Positions 28,707 through 41,041 of a stretch of DNA of 64,000 nucleotides are shown here, in pieces (positions within the stretch are counted from its first letter, which is position 1; every line of letters starts with the position of its first letter). The notes beneath the pieces are model-generated. The model did no database searches. It saw nothing but the letters and a program-made list of their open reading frames with translations, and was not told the DNA's origin. Source of the DNA: Mycobacterium sp. IDR2000157661 (lineage in GTDB: Bacteria > Actinomycetota > Actinomycetes > Mycobacteriales > Mycobacteriaceae). The position numbers and the translations under genes were made by a program. The stretch is from assembly GCF_022317005.1 (NCBI RefSeq), contig NZ_CP081006.1, positions 2,790,001 to 2,854,000 of the forward strand, read 5' to 3'.

Positions 28707-29255
28707 TTATTTTCTCGACCGGTGCTCACCGGTTTCCGCCCGGGGAGCTGCGCCGTCCTCGTTGGCGGCGGCCTGAGCCTGCTGCAACGCGGCGATCATG
28801 TCCCGCAACTCGTCGAGTTCGCGGCGCAGGTAGTCGCGGGTGGTGACCTCGCCGACCGCCAGTCGCAGCGCAGCCAGCTCGCGCGCCAGGTATTCGGTGT
28901 CGGCCTTTGTCTGAGTGGCGCGCCTGCGGTCCTCGTCGAGGGCGACGCGGTCCCGGTTCTCCTGCCGGTTCTGCGCCAGCAGGATCAGCGGCGCGGCATA
29001 GGCGGCCTGGGTGGAGAACGCGAGGTTGAGCAGGATGAACGGGTAGGGATCCCACCGCAGCCCGACCGCGAACAGGTTGAGCAGGACCCACACGATCACC
29101 AGGACCGTCTGCACCGCCAGATAGCGGCCGGTGCCCAGGTACCGGGCGATCGACTCGCTGAAGTTGCCCACCGCTTCGGGGTCGAGATTGAAGGACAACC
29201 GCCGCCGGGTGATCAGCGGGGTGTCCAGCCGGCTGCGGCTCGACGTGTCGGTCAT
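28707..29255 (-). CDS. DUF1003 membrane protein (Rv1231c type)
   Basis: 182 residues. Two membrane helices (VQTVLVIVWVLLNLFAVGL about 52-70 and FILLNLAFSTQAAYAAPLILL about 78-98) flank the DUF1003 signature region. The C-terminal third is a charged coiled coil (RQENRDRVALDEDRRRATQ onward). Function unknown. The ATG at 29255 overlaps the end of the upstream MgtE-like gene by four bases. Confidence 0.88.
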   Translation of the reverse strand: MTDTSSRSRLDTPLITRRRLSFNLDPEAVGNFSESIARYLGTGRYLAVQTVLVIVWVLLNLFAVGLRWDPYPFILLNLAFSTQAAYAAPLILLAQNRQENRDRVALDEDRRRATQTKADTEYLARELAALRLAVGEVTTRDYLRRELDELRDMIAALQQAQAAANEDGAAPRAETGEHRSRK

Positions 29256-30544
29256 GTCGCCCCCTCGGCGCCGGTCAGCTCCGGCTCCTCGGTTTCCCGC
29301 CAGTCCTCCGGCAGGAGGTGGTCGAGTACGTCGTCGACCGACACCGCGCCGAGCAGGTGATTCTCTTCGTCGACCACCGGTCCGCACACCAGGTTGTAGA
29401 GGGCGAAATAGCGGGTGACGGCGGCCAGCGAGTCCTCGGGAGCCAGATTCGGCAGGTCGGTGTCGACCATCCCGCTGACCAGTTCGGCAGGCGGTTCGCG
29501 TAGCAGCCGCTGCAGATGTACACAGCCGAGATAGTGGCCGGTGGGCGTCGCGGTCGGTGGGCGCACCACGAACACCAGCGAGGCCAGTGCCGGGGTGAGA
29601 TCGGGGTCGCGCACCCGGGCCAGCGCCTCGGCGACGGTCGTGTCGGGAGCCAGCACCACCGGTTCGGAGGTCATCAGGCCGCCGGCCGTGTCGGGGGAGT
29701 GCGACAGCAACCGGCGCACGTCCTCGGAGTCCTCGGGGTCCATCCGGCGCAGGAACTGCTCGGCGTCCGACGGCGTCATCGAACCGAGCAGGTCGGCGGC
29801 GTCGTCGGGGTCCATCGCCTCGAGCACGTCAGCGGCGCGGTCGGCGGGCAGTCGCTTGAGCACATCGGTCTGGTCGTCCTCGGGCAGCTCCTGGAGCACG
29901 TCGGCGAGGCGTTCGTCGTCGAAGGCGTTGACCACTTCGTAGCGGCGTTTGGCGGGCAACTCGCGGATGGCTTCGGCGACCTCCACGGCGCGCTGGCCCT
30001 GGAACTGCTCAAGCAGCTGAGCCACCCCTTGGTCCGGCATCGCCAGGCCCGACGGTGTCAGACCCTGCACGAGCTGCCAGTCGACGGCATGCACATTGCT
30101 GCGACGCCCCAGGCGCCGCTGTGGGCGCACCGCCACCTTGGTCACCTTCCAGTCTCGCGTGCGCGTCTGTTCGATGCCCAGATCCACGACGATCACGTCC
30201 ACTCCGGACAACTCCGGCAGTTCGGGATCGTCGACCCGCACGCGCGTCTCGATGACCTGGCCCAGCACCAGCACCTCGCCGGGCCGCTGTGCGAAACGAC
30301 GCAACGAGACGCTGCCGGTGGCCAGCGTCACCGCACCCGGCTCGATAGAGGTCACTCGCAATATCGGTACGAAAATCCTTCTCCGCGTCAGCAATTCGAC
30401 GACGAGTCCGAGGACTCGAGGCTGGTGGCGAACGATGCTGATGCTGATCACCACGTCGCGGACACGGCCGATGGACTCGCCGTCGGGGCCCAGCACCACC
30501 AGTCCCGCGAGCCGGGCCGCATAGACCCTGTTCACCGCCGCCAT
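29252..30544 (-). CDS. PRC-barrel/MgtE-N/CBS domain protein (Rv1232c type)
   Basis: 430 residues without the membrane domain of MgtE. Residues ~1-110 are PRC-barrel-like; ~165-290 form the MgtE intracellular N-domain of helical repeats (LPAKRRYEVVNAFDDERLADVLQELPEDD pattern, VLEAMDPDDAADLL); ~300-420 carry a CBS pair (GLMTSEPVVLAPDTTVAEAL and NLLGAVSVDDVL type). It looks like the magnesium-sensing part of MgtE, detached from the channel, and may bind adenosyl nucleotides or Mg2+. It is coupled to the DUF1003 membrane protein, a possible partner. Divergent from the CoA-ester lyase gene. Confidence 0.88.
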   Translation of the reverse strand: MAAVNRVYAARLAGLVVLGPDGESIGRVRDVVISISIVRHQPRVLGLVVELLTRRRIFVPILRVTSIEPGAVTLATGSVSLRRFAQRPGEVLVLGQVIETRVRVDDPELPELSGVDVIVVDLGIEQTRTRDWKVTKVAVRPQRRLGRRSNVHAVDWQLVQGLTPSGLAMPDQGVAQLLEQFQGQRAVEVAEAIRELPAKRRYEVVNAFDDERLADVLQELPEDDQTDVLKRLPADRAADVLEAMDPDDAADLLGSMTPSDAEQFLRRMDPEDSEDVRRLLSHSPDTAGGLMTSEPVVLAPDTTVAEALARVRDPDLTPALASLVFVVRPPTATPTGHYLGCVHLQRLLREPPAELVSGMVDTDLPNLAPEDSLAAVTRYFALYNLVCGPVVDEENHLLGAVSVDDVLDHLLPEDWRETEEPELTGAEGAT

Positions 30545-30569
30545 GCCTCAAAGGGTAGAGAGTGTAGGC

Positions 30570-31526
30570 GTGGAAAACCGGTATCGACCCCGCCGAACGG
30601 TGCTTTCCGTTCCCGGGAGCAGCGCAAAGATGATCGAAAAGGCAAAATCCCTGCCCGCCGACGAGGTGTTCCTCGATCTCGAAGACGCTGTCGCGCCGGA
30701 CGCCAAGGCCGAGGCGCGCACCCGGGTCGCCACCGCGCTGGCCGAGTCGGGCTGGGCCGGTCAACTGCGGGGTGTCCGGGTCAACGACTGGACCACACCG
30801 TGGACCTACGCCGACCTCATCGAGGTGGTTTCGACGGCGGGCTCCGCCCTCGACATCGTCGTGCTGCCCAAGGTCACCGACGACTCACACATCCGTGCGC
30901 TGGATCTGCTTCTCAGTCAGCTCGAAACTTCCCACGGACTGCAGGCGGGCCGCATCGGAATCGAGGCACAGATCGAGAATGCGCAGGGACTCACCAACAT
31001 TGACGCGATCGCGGCCGCACCGCGGGTGCAGGCGCTGGTGCTCGGCCCGGCCGACATGGCGGCCAGCCTGAACATGCGCACCCTCGAGGTCGGCGAGCAG
31101 CCCGAGGGTTACGACGTCGGCGACGCCCACCACCACGTCCTCATGCGGATCCTCGTCGCCGCTCGGGCTCACGGCGTGCTCGCCATCGACGGGCCGTACC
31201 TCAAGATCCGCGATGCCGACGGGTTCCGCCGGGTGGCGGGCCGGTCGGCCGCACTCGGCTACGACGGCAAGTGGGTGCTGCACCCGGACCAGATCGCCGC
31301 AGGCAACGAGATTTTCAGCCCGCGGCAGAAGGACTACGATCACGCCGAGTTGATCCTCGAGGCCTACGAGTGGCACACGTCCCGCGAGGGCGGGGCCAGG
31401 GGTGCGGTGATGCTCGGTGACGAGATGATCGACGAGGCCAGCCGCAAGATGGCTCGGGTGATCGCCGGGAAGGGCCGGGCCGCAGGCATGCAACGTCAGG
31501 GCGAACGGTTCAGTCCGGGGCAGTGA
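30570..31526 (+). CDS. HpcH/HpaI-family CoA-ester lyase (CitE/malyl-CoA lyase-like)
   Basis: 318 residues from the GTG at 30570 (agagagtg upstream; an ATG at 30543 would overlap the opposing gene's start codon). TIM-barrel family marks are RTVLSVPGSSAKMIEKAKSLPADEVFLDLEDAV, seen here as LSVPGSS and FLDLEDAV, plus IEAQIENAQG and GYDGKWVLHPDQI. The Glu and Asp in IE-Q-E and LEDAV are the usual metal ligands. The substrate may be malyl-CoA, beta-methylmalyl-CoA or citramalyl-CoA; sequence does not decide. It is not at this place in M. tuberculosis as far as I recall. Confidence 0.85.
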   Translation: MENRYRPRRTVLSVPGSSAKMIEKAKSLPADEVFLDLEDAVAPDAKAEARTRVATALAESGWAGQLRGVRVNDWTTPWTYADLIEVVSTAGSALDIVVLPKVTDDSHIRALDLLLSQLETSHGLQAGRIGIEAQIENAQGLTNIDAIAAAPRVQALVLGPADMAASLNMRTLEVGEQPEGYDVGDAHHHVLMRILVAARAHGVLAIDGPYLKIRDADGFRRVAGRSAALGYDGKWVLHPDQIAAGNEIFSPRQKDYDHAELILEAYEWHTSREGGARGAVMLGDEMIDEASRKMARVIAGKGRAAGMQRQGERFSPGQ

Positions 31527-31545
31527 CGCCGACGCCGGTTCCGGC

Positions 31546-31986
31546 CTAGGTCCATTGCCATTGGCTGGACCACAGGCCGATGTAGAGCAGCAGGGTCACC
31601 AGCAGACCGGCGATGAAGAGGCCACCGATGACGGTGCCCGCCAATGCGATTCCCCAGCCGTCCTGACCGGTGCGCTTGGTCTCGCGCATCGCCATCACGC
31701 CGAGGATGACGCCGGGGACGGCGCTGAACCCGCAACAGGCGACGCCCAGAAGAGACGACACCAGGGCGGCGATGGCCATTCCGTTGGTACCCGGCGGCCG
31801 CAGCGGCCGGTAGGGGTCGAATCCGTACCCGGGCGGCGGGTAGTAGCCGGCAGCGGGCGGCGCAGGTGGGTAGCCCGCCGCGGGGTACAGCGGCGGCGGC
31901 AGGCTCGCGTCGCCGGGGTAGTCCACCGGCGTCTGGGGCTCGCGGTGGTCTGGGTCCCCGAATCCGTGGGGGCCGCTGCCGCTCAC
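31546..31986 (-). CDS. DUF4190 small membrane protein
   Basis: 146 residues. The N-terminal half is Pro/Tyr/Gly-rich and cytoplasmic or disordered; the C-terminal half has two membrane helices with the DUF4190 pattern NGMAIAALVSSLLGVACCGFSAVPGVILGVMA and a second segment ending in LLYIGLWSSQW. Function unknown. A longer paralogue follows immediately upstream (three-base gap), suggesting tandem duplication. Confidence 0.82.
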   Translation of the reverse strand: MSGSGPHGFGDPDHREPQTPVDYPGDASLPPPLYPAAGYPPAPPAAGYYPPPGYGFDPYRPLRPPGTNGMAIAALVSSLLGVACCGFSAVPGVILGVMAMRETKRTGQDGWGIALAGTVIGGLFIAGLLVTLLLYIGLWSSQWQWT

Positions 31987-31989
31987 CGC

Positions 31990-32700
31990 TTAGACGCCCA
32001 GCATCGAGATGGTGACGATGATGCTGAACAAGAACGTGGCGGCGCCGACGGCGATGCCTGCAATGGCCAACCCGCGGCCGCCGTCACCGGAGTCCTTGAT
32101 CTGGTTGAGCGCGACGATGCCCAGCACGATTCCGATGATCGAGCCGATGCCGCACAGTACGCCGACGGCGGAGGCGACCAGAGAGCCGATCGCCAGCGGG
32201 TTCGTCTTGCCGGTGTCCGGCGCGCCGTAGCCGCCCGAATAGGGCGCGCCGTATCCACCCGGTGCTCCGTAGGGAGCCGGGGCGCCGTACGGCGGCGGGT
32301 ATGCCTGCGTGCCGAAGCTGGACGGGTCGCCGTACGGCGGCGGGTACGCGCCGTGCGGCGGGGGCGGGTAGTTGCCTGGTGGTGGCGGATAGCCCGGCGG
32401 GGGGTAGCTGGGTGGGTAGCCGGCCGAGGGGTCGTAACCGGACGGCGCCTGATGAGGCGCGCCGTAGGCGGGCGAGCCGTAGACCGGGCGTTCGAAAGTT
32501 TGGTCAGGTGAAGTGAAGGCCTGGCCGGGTTGCTCGACGGGTTGCCCGGGTGACTGGTGCGCGTGTGTCTGCCAGCCTTCACCCAGGCCTGCCGTCCGGT
32601 CGGCGGACTCGCCCGTCTGCTCGATCGGCGGAGCTTCGAAGCCCCCGGCAGTCGGCTCGGATGACGGCGATTGTGGTGCGTCGTCGCCGGGATTTGTCAT
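31990..32700 (-). CDS. DUF4190 membrane protein, longer paralogue
   Basis: 236 residues from the ATG at 32700. The N-terminal ~155 residues are rich in Pro, Tyr, Gly and Ser with many YPPP/YGAP units. Two helices follow, in the DUF4190 arrangement (NPLALGSLVASAVGVLCGIGSIIGIVLGIVAL type, then GLAIAGIAVGAATFLFSIIVTISML). Same family as the 146-residue neighbour. Function unknown; proline/tyrosine-rich tails may bind other proteins or cell wall. Confidence 0.82.
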   Translation of the reverse strand: MTNPGDDAPQSPSSEPTAGGFEAPPIEQTGESADRTAGLGEGWQTHAHQSPGQPVEQPGQAFTSPDQTFERPVYGSPAYGAPHQAPSGYDPSAGYPPSYPPPGYPPPPGNYPPPPHGAYPPPYGDPSSFGTQAYPPPYGAPAPYGAPGGYGAPYSGGYGAPDTGKTNPLAIGSLVASAVGVLCGIGSIIGIVLGIVALNQIKDSGDGGRGLAIAGIAVGAATFLFSIIVTISMLGV

Positions 32701-32762
32701 GCTGATCAACCTAGCGCACGTGCCGGGCACCTTCGCGGCCGTCGCAGCGTTGGTTCAAGTGA

Positions 32763-35994
<3,232 letters not shown>

Positions 35995-35995
<1 letters not shown>

Positions 35996-36831
35996 TGGCT
36001 GAGCGGGCAGGTGCGGGCCGGGCGACGGGCTGGACCGTCATCAACCTGCTGGTGATCATCTATGCGTTGTTCCCGGTGCTGTGGATCTTGAGCCTGTCGC
36101 TGAAGTCGACGGCAACCGTCAAGGACGGCAACCTGTTTCCGACCGACGTCACGTTCGACAACTACAAGGCGATCTTCCAGGGCAACGCGTTCAGCTCGGC
36201 GCTGATCAACTCGATCGGGATCGGCCTGATCACCACCCTCATCGCGGTGGTGATCGGCGGCATGGCGGCCTACGCGGTGGCCCGGCTGGAGTTCCCCGGC
36301 AAGCGTCTGCTCATCGGCGTCGCACTCCTGATCGCGATGTTTCCCCACATCTCGCTCGTCACACCGATTTTCAACATCGAGCGCCGCGTGGGCCTGTTCG
36401 ACACCTGGCCCGGGCTGATCATTCCGTACATCACGTTCGCCCTGCCGCTGGCGATCTACACGCTTTCGGCGTTCTTCCGCGAGATCCCATGGGACTTGGA
36501 GAAGGCGGCGAAGATGGACGGCGCCACACCCGCGCAGGCGTTCCGCAAGGTGATCGCACCGCTGGCGGCACCGGGCATCGTCACCGCCGCGATCCTGGTG
36601 TTCATCTTCGCCTGGAACGACCTGCTGCTCGCGCTCTCGCTGACCGCCACCGAACGCGCGATCACCGCTCCGGTCGCGATCGCCAGCTTCACGGGTAGTT
36701 CACAATTCGAGGAGCCCACGGGATCGATCGCGGCGGGCGCGATGGTCATCACGATCCCGATCATCGTCTTTGTGCTCATCTTCCAACGACGGATCGTCGC
36801 CGGGCTGACGTCCGGCGCGGTGAAGGGGTAG
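35995..36831 (+). CDS. sugB: Trehalose ABC transporter permease SugB
   Basis: 278 residues with six membrane helices; the EAA loop is [20 protein letters not shown] (about 165-184). Partner permease of SugA in trehalose import. The ATG at 35995 overlaps the sugA stop by one base (TGATG). The spacing to sugC is four bases. Confidence 0.95.
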
Positions 36832-36835
36832 TCGC

Positions 36836-38062
36836 ATGGCCGAGATTGTGTTGGACCGGGTCACCAAGAATTACCCAGGCGGTGCGACGGCGGTGCACGA
36901 GCTGTCGATGACAATCGCCGACGGTGAGTTCGTGATCCTGGTGGGCCCGTCCGGATGTGGAAAGTCGACGACGCTCAACATGATCGCCGGGCTGGAGGAC
37001 ATCACCTCCGGCGAGTTGCGCATCGGCGGCGAACGCGTCAACGAGAAGGCGCCCAAGGATCGCGACATCGCGATGGTGTTCCAGTCCTATGCGCTGTACC
37101 CGCACATGTCGGTGCGCCAGAACATCGCGTTCCCGCTGACGCTGGCGAAGATGAAGAAGGACGAGATCGCGACCAAGGTCGAGGAGGCGGCGAAGATCCT
37201 CGACCTCACCGACTTCCTGGACCGCAAACCCGCACAGCTCTCCGGCGGCCAGCGCCAGCGCGTCGCCATGGGCCGCGCGATCGTGCGGAACCCCAAGGCG
37301 TTCCTGATGGACGAGCCGCTGTCGAACCTCGACGCCAAGTTGCGTGTGCAGATGCGTTCGGAGATCGCGCGGCTACAGGATCGGTTGGGCACCACGACGG
37401 TCTACGTCACGCACGACCAGACGGAGGCGATGACGCTGGGGGACCGGGTGGTGGTGCTGCTGGACGGCATGGCTCAACAGATCGGCACCCCCGACGAGTT
37501 GTACAACCGGCCGGCCAACCTCTTCGTCGCCGGCTTCATCGGGTCGCCCGCGATGAACTTCTTCCCGGCGACCATGACCGACGTGGGAGTGCGACTGCCG
37601 TTCGGCGAGATCACGCTGACGCAGGAGAAGTCGGATCTGATCCGCAGGCACAATCCCAAGAACGTGATCGTGGGAGTGCGGCCCGAGCATTTCGAGGACG
37701 CCGCGGTGTTGGACGGTTACGCCAGGATCCGGGCGTTGACCTTCGACGTGACGGTCGACATGGTCGAATCGCTGGGCGCCGACAAGTACCTCCACTTCAA
37801 GACCGAAGGCGCAGGCGCGCAGTCGGCGCAACTCGCGCAACTGGCCGCCGAGTCGGGTGCGGCCGAGAACGAGTTCGTCGCCCGGGTCTCCACGGAATCG
37901 ACGGCCCGGCAGGGCGACACTGTCGCGCTCGCGTTCGACACGTCTAAGTTGACGATCTTCGACGCCGACACCGGTAAGAACCTCACACTGCCCGACGAAG
38001 CGGCCACGCCGGCGAGCGAGCCGGCGCGCGTTGCGGATTCGACGCCGCCGCCGGCCGAGTGA
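36836..38062 (+). CDS. sugC: Trehalose ABC transporter ATPase SugC
   Basis: 408-residue MalK/UgpC-type ATPase: Walker [10 protein letters not shown] (about 37-45), [15 protein letters not shown] signature, Walker [14 protein letters not shown]-loop THDQTEAM, then a C-terminal regulatory (TOBE/MalK) domain (about 240-380). The last ~20 residues are Pro/Ala-rich and vary from M. tuberculosis SugC (393). A four-base GTGA overlap couples it to the SUFU-domain gene. Confidence 0.95.
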   Translation: MAEIVLDRVTKNYPGGATAVHELSMTIADGEFVILVGPSGCGKSTTLNMIAGLEDITSGELRIGGERVNEKAPKDRDIAMVFQSYALYPHMSVRQNIAFPLTLAKMKKDEIATKVEEAAKILDLTDFLDRKPAQLSGGQRQRVAMGRAIVRNPKAFLMDEPLSNLDAKLRVQMRSEIARLQDRLGTTTVYVTHDQTEAMTLGDRVVVLLDGMAQQIGTPDELYNRPANLFVAGFIGSPAMNFFPATMTDVGVRLPFGEITLTQEKSDLIRRHNPKNVIVGVRPEHFEDAAVLDGYARIRALTFDVTVDMVESLGADKYLHFKTEGAGAQSAQLAQLAAESGAAENEFVARVSTESTARQGDTVALAFDTSKLTIFDADTGKNLTLPDEAATPASEPARVADSTPPPAE

Positions 38063-38652
38063 TCGACGTCCTGGCCGCCGTTCGCGCACATCTGCGCGAG
38101 CAGTTCGCCGGGGCCGGCATCACGGCCGAACCCGACTCGGCCAGCGTCACGTTCCTGGGCACCGAGACGATCGACGTGCTGCGGTTCGGCCCGACCTCCG
38201 ATGGCGTCACCCACTATGTCTCGCTGGGGTGTTCGCGTCACCCGATGCTTGATCCCGGCGAACTGGTGACCGACGTGCTGCACGGCCCGCGGGCCGAGGT
38301 GACGGTCGCATTACGCGGTGCATCCCCGCGCGGCCTGTCCCGGTCGATCGCGATTGTCGCCGCTGCGCCGGCGGTCGAGGGGCTGATCCTTGAGCCCGAC
38401 GCACTCATCGGCCTCGAGACACCGCTGTGGGAGGGCGCCTCGTTCACGGCATTCCTGTTGGGGCGTAGCGACATCGGCGAGGTCGCGCTGACCGCACCGT
38501 TGCCGCCGGTGGCGGTGCTATCGGCCACGCCGATCACCGCGACCGAAGCGGCGTGGGTCCGGCTCAAGGGCGCCGACGCGATGCGCGAGGCGTGGGGACA
38601 GGACGGGGTCGACGTACTGGACCCACGGCGGCGAGCCGCCAAACCGACCTGA
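38059..38652 (+). CDS. Suppressor-of-fused (SUFU)-domain protein coupled to sugC
   Basis: 197 residues. The fold pattern [13 protein letters not shown]...[21 protein letters not shown]...ELVTDVLHG...[21 protein letters not shown] fits the SUFU/DUF-type family found in bacterial immunity and hypothetical proteins. No membrane segment or signal. It overlaps sugC by GTGA and probably forms the last gene of the trehalose operon, unlike M. tuberculosis where corA follows sugC. The last ~10 codons (RRRAAKPT) lie in the first unit of a 25-base tandem repeat. Function unknown. Confidence 0.78.
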   Translation: MIDVLAAVRAHLREQFAGAGITAEPDSASVTFLGTETIDVLRFGPTSDGVTHYVSLGCSRHPMLDPGELVTDVLHGPRAEVTVALRGASPRGLSRSIAIVAAAPAVEGLILEPDALIGLETPLWEGASFTAFLLGRSDIGEVALTAPLPPVAVLSATPITATEAAWVRLKGADAMREAWGQDGVDVLDPRRRAAKPT

Positions 38653-38731
38653 GCGGCGAGCCGCCAAACCGACCTGAGCGGCGAGCCGCCAAACCGACCT
38701 GAGCGGCGAGCCGCCAAACCGACCTGAGCGG
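38626..38731. repeat. Four-copy 25-base tandem repeat
   Basis: Units at 38626-38650, 38651-38675, 38676-38700 and 38701-38725 (gagcggcgagccgccaaacc plus gacct), followed by a partial gagcgg. Each holds gcggc-ga-gccgc, a 5-base stem with two-base loop. The SUFU-domain gene stop codon lies at the first/second unit boundary; the array occupies the convergent gap before corA, where it could act as a bidirectional terminator. The 12-base core gcggcgagccgc also occurs twice inside the acyltransferase gene at 62.95 kb. Confidence 0.95.
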
Positions 38732-38738
38732 AAAACTT

Positions 38739-39842
38739 CTACAGCCAGCGGTTGCGCCGGAAGGTGCGGTAGAGCAACGTGCACACGGTCGCCATCAGCA
38801 GCAGTATCGCGGGATATCCCCACACCTGCTTCAACTCCGGCATGTATTCGAAGTTCATCCCGTATATGCCTGCGATCGCGGTGGGCACGGCGGCGATGGC
38901 CACCCACGCCGAGATCTTGCGCATGTCGGTGTTCTGCTGCATCGCCACCTTGCCTACCGCGGCCTGCACCAGCGAGCTGAGCACCTCGTCGTAGCTTGTG
39001 ATCCGGTCGGCGGCCTGGGTGTTGTGGTCGAGCACGTCGCCCATGTAGCGCTGCACTTCCACCGAGATCAGGTCGTCGTGATCGCTCATCATCCGCTGCA
39101 GCGCCAGCGTCAGCGGGCCGACCGCCCTGCGTAGTTCGACAACCTCGCGCTTGAGCAGATAGATGCTCTCGATGTTGGTCTGGGTGTGCGGCGAGAAGAC
39201 GTCCTCTTCCATCGCGTCGATGTCCGTCTCGACGGAATCCACGACCTCGAGGTAGCTGTCGACGACGTGGTCGGCGATCGCGTGCATGACCGCGTACGGG
39301 CCAAGCGCGAGAATGGCAGGAGAGGCGTCGAGTCGCTTGCGGACGTCGGCCAGCCCGCCGTGTTCGCCGTGCCGGACGGTCACCACGAAACCCGGTCCGA
39401 CGAAGATCATGATCTCGCCGGTCTCGACGATCTCGCGGGCGTTGGCCACCGAGTCGTGCTCCAGATAGGTCACCGTCTTGAGCACCAGGAACAGGGTGTT
39501 GTCGTAGCGTTCCAGCTTGGGCCGCTGGTGCGCGTGCACGGCGTCCTCGACGGCCAGCGGGTGCAGGCCGTATTCGTCGGCGACCGCCTGCATCTGATGA
39601 TCGTCGGGTTCGTGTAGACCGAACCACACGAACGCGTCTCTGCCCTCTCCCCGCAGCTCCTCCACCTTGTCCTGGGCCGCCCCATGGGTGTATTTGCCCG
39701 GCAGCCTGGCGCCCTCGCAGTAGATTCCGCAGTCGACCGTCGCACGGGCCACCGGCACATGGATGGAGTCGGCGTCGAATCCTCCCGACTTCGACTTCGC
39801 CACGGGTCGCAGCGACGGCGGCAGCGAGCGAAACGACGGCAT
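38739..39842 (-). CDS. corA: CorA-family magnesium/cobalt transporter
   Basis: 367 residues from the ATG at 39842 (ggggaggg upstream), like M. tuberculosis CorA (366). Large cytoplasmic N-domain, long helix and two C-terminal membrane helices with the [11 protein letters not shown] signature (about 324-334). It takes up Mg2+ and related ions as a pentamer. It converges on the SUFU-domain gene across the 25-base repeat array and is divergent from mdh. Confidence 0.95.
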   Translation of the reverse strand: MPSFRSLPPSLRPVAKSKSGGFDADSIHVPVARATVDCGIYCEGARLPGKYTHGAAQDKVEELRGEGRDAFVWFGLHEPDDHQMQAVADEYGLHPLAVEDAVHAHQRPKLERYDNTLFLVLKTVTYLEHDSVANAREIVETGEIMIFVGPGFVVTVRHGEHGGLADVRKRLDASPAILALGPYAVMHAIADHVVDSYLEVVDSVETDIDAMEEDVFSPHTQTNIESIYLLKREVVELRRAVGPLTLALQRMMSDHDDLISVEVQRYMGDVLDHNTQAADRITSYDEVLSSLVQAAVGKVAMQQNTDMRKISAWVAIAAVPTAIAGIYGMNFEYMPELKQVWGYPAILLLMATVCTLLYRTFRRNRWL

Positions 39843-39978
39843 CGAGTCACCCTCCCCGGACAGCGCGCGGCCCGGATCCGCGCCCTCGTCGATGCTACGC
39901 GGCTGGTGGCATCGGCACCCTGCTAGTTTCGTCCCCGAAGCACGGGAACAAGTCATGCCATCCAAGGAGCGTCTGATC

Positions 39979-40968
39979 GTGAGCACATCTCCCCTCAAGG
40001 TCGCTGTCACCGGTGCGGCCGGCCAGATCGGCTACAGCCTGCTGTTCCGCATCGCCAGCGGTGCACTGCTCGGCCCCGACCGGCCGGTCGAACTGCGTTT
40101 GCTGGAGATCGAGCCCGCGCTCAAGGCGCTCGAGGGTGTGGTGATGGAGCTCGACGACTGCGCATTCCCTCTGCTGGCCGGCGTCGAGATCGGCTCGGAT
40201 GCGAACAAGATCTTCGACGGCGCCAACCTGGCGCTGCTGGTCGGCGCCCGTCCGCGCGGTCCGGGGATGGAGCGCAGCGACCTGCTCGAGGCCAACGGTG
40301 CGATCTTCACCGCGCAGGGCAAGGCGCTCAACTCCGTTGCCGCCGACGACGTGCGCGTCGGCGTGACCGGCAACCCGGCCAACACCAACGCGCTCATCGC
40401 GATGACCAACGCCCCCGATATCCCGCGCGAGCGGTTCTCGGCGCTGACCCGTCTCGACCACAACCGGGCGATCTCACAGCTGGCGCGCAAGACCGGCGCG
40501 CCGGTGACCGACATCAAGAAGATGACGATCTGGGGCAACCACTCGGCGACTCAGTACCCCGACATCTTCCACGCCGAGGTCGGCGGCAAGAACGCCGCAG
40601 AGGTGGTCAACGACCAGGACTGGGTGGAGAACGACTTCATCCCGACGGTCGCCAAGCGCGGCGCGGCCATCATCGACGCGCGCGGTGCCTCGTCGGCGGC
40701 GTCGGCCGCGTCTGCCACCATCGACGCCGCCCGCGACTGGCTGCTGGGCAGCCCCGAGGGCGACTGGGTGTCGATGGCCGTGGTCTCCGACGGCTCCTAC
40801 GGCGTACCGGAGGGCCTCATCTCGTCCTTCCCGGTGACGACCGAGAACGGCGACTGGTCGATCGTGCAGGGTCTCGACATCGACGACTTCTCGCGCGGCC
40901 GCATCGACAAGACGACGGCCGAACTCGCCGACGAGCGCAAGGCGGTCACCGACCTCGGCCTCATCTGA
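39979..40968 (+). CDS. mdh: Malate dehydrogenase
   Basis: 329 residues from the GTG at 39979 (aaggagcg upstream), exactly the M. tuberculosis length. NAD-binding [11 protein letters not shown] (about 10-20), the [10 protein letters not shown] segment, substrate Arg in [11 protein letters not shown], and the catalytic-His motif [11 protein letters not shown]. It oxidises malate to oxaloacetate in the TCA cycle. An open frame continues upstream to 39763 but runs opposite the corA start and lacks coding character. The malic enzyme gene follows on the same strand after 73 bp. Confidence 0.95.
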   Translation: MSTSPLKVAVTGAAGQIGYSLLFRIASGALLGPDRPVELRLLEIEPALKALEGVVMELDDCAFPLLAGVEIGSDANKIFDGANLALLVGARPRGPGMERSDLLEANGAIFTAQGKALNSVAADDVRVGVTGNPANTNALIAMTNAPDIPRERFSALTRLDHNRAISQLARKTGAPVTDIKKMTIWGNHSATQYPDIFHAEVGGKNAAEVVNDQDWVENDFIPTVAKRGAAIIDARGASSAASAASATIDAARDWLLGSPEGDWVSMAVVSDGSYGVPEGLISSFPVTTENGDWSIVQGLDIDDFSRGRIDKTTAELADERKAVTDLGLI

Positions 40969-41041
40969 GGCCACCGTCAGGGCGTACGGGAGCGATTCCG
41001 GCGATTAGGTTACCTACCGGTTCGTCGCTAACCTGAGCGCC

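Noticed and set aside
39763..39978. N-terminal extension of mdh
   Set aside because: It lies opposite the corA start, has no family similarity and would make the enzyme longer than all known relatives.
41005..41018. Second IdeR box (ttaggttacctacc) before the malic enzyme gene
   Set aside because: Only the left half fits the consensus; the right half does not.
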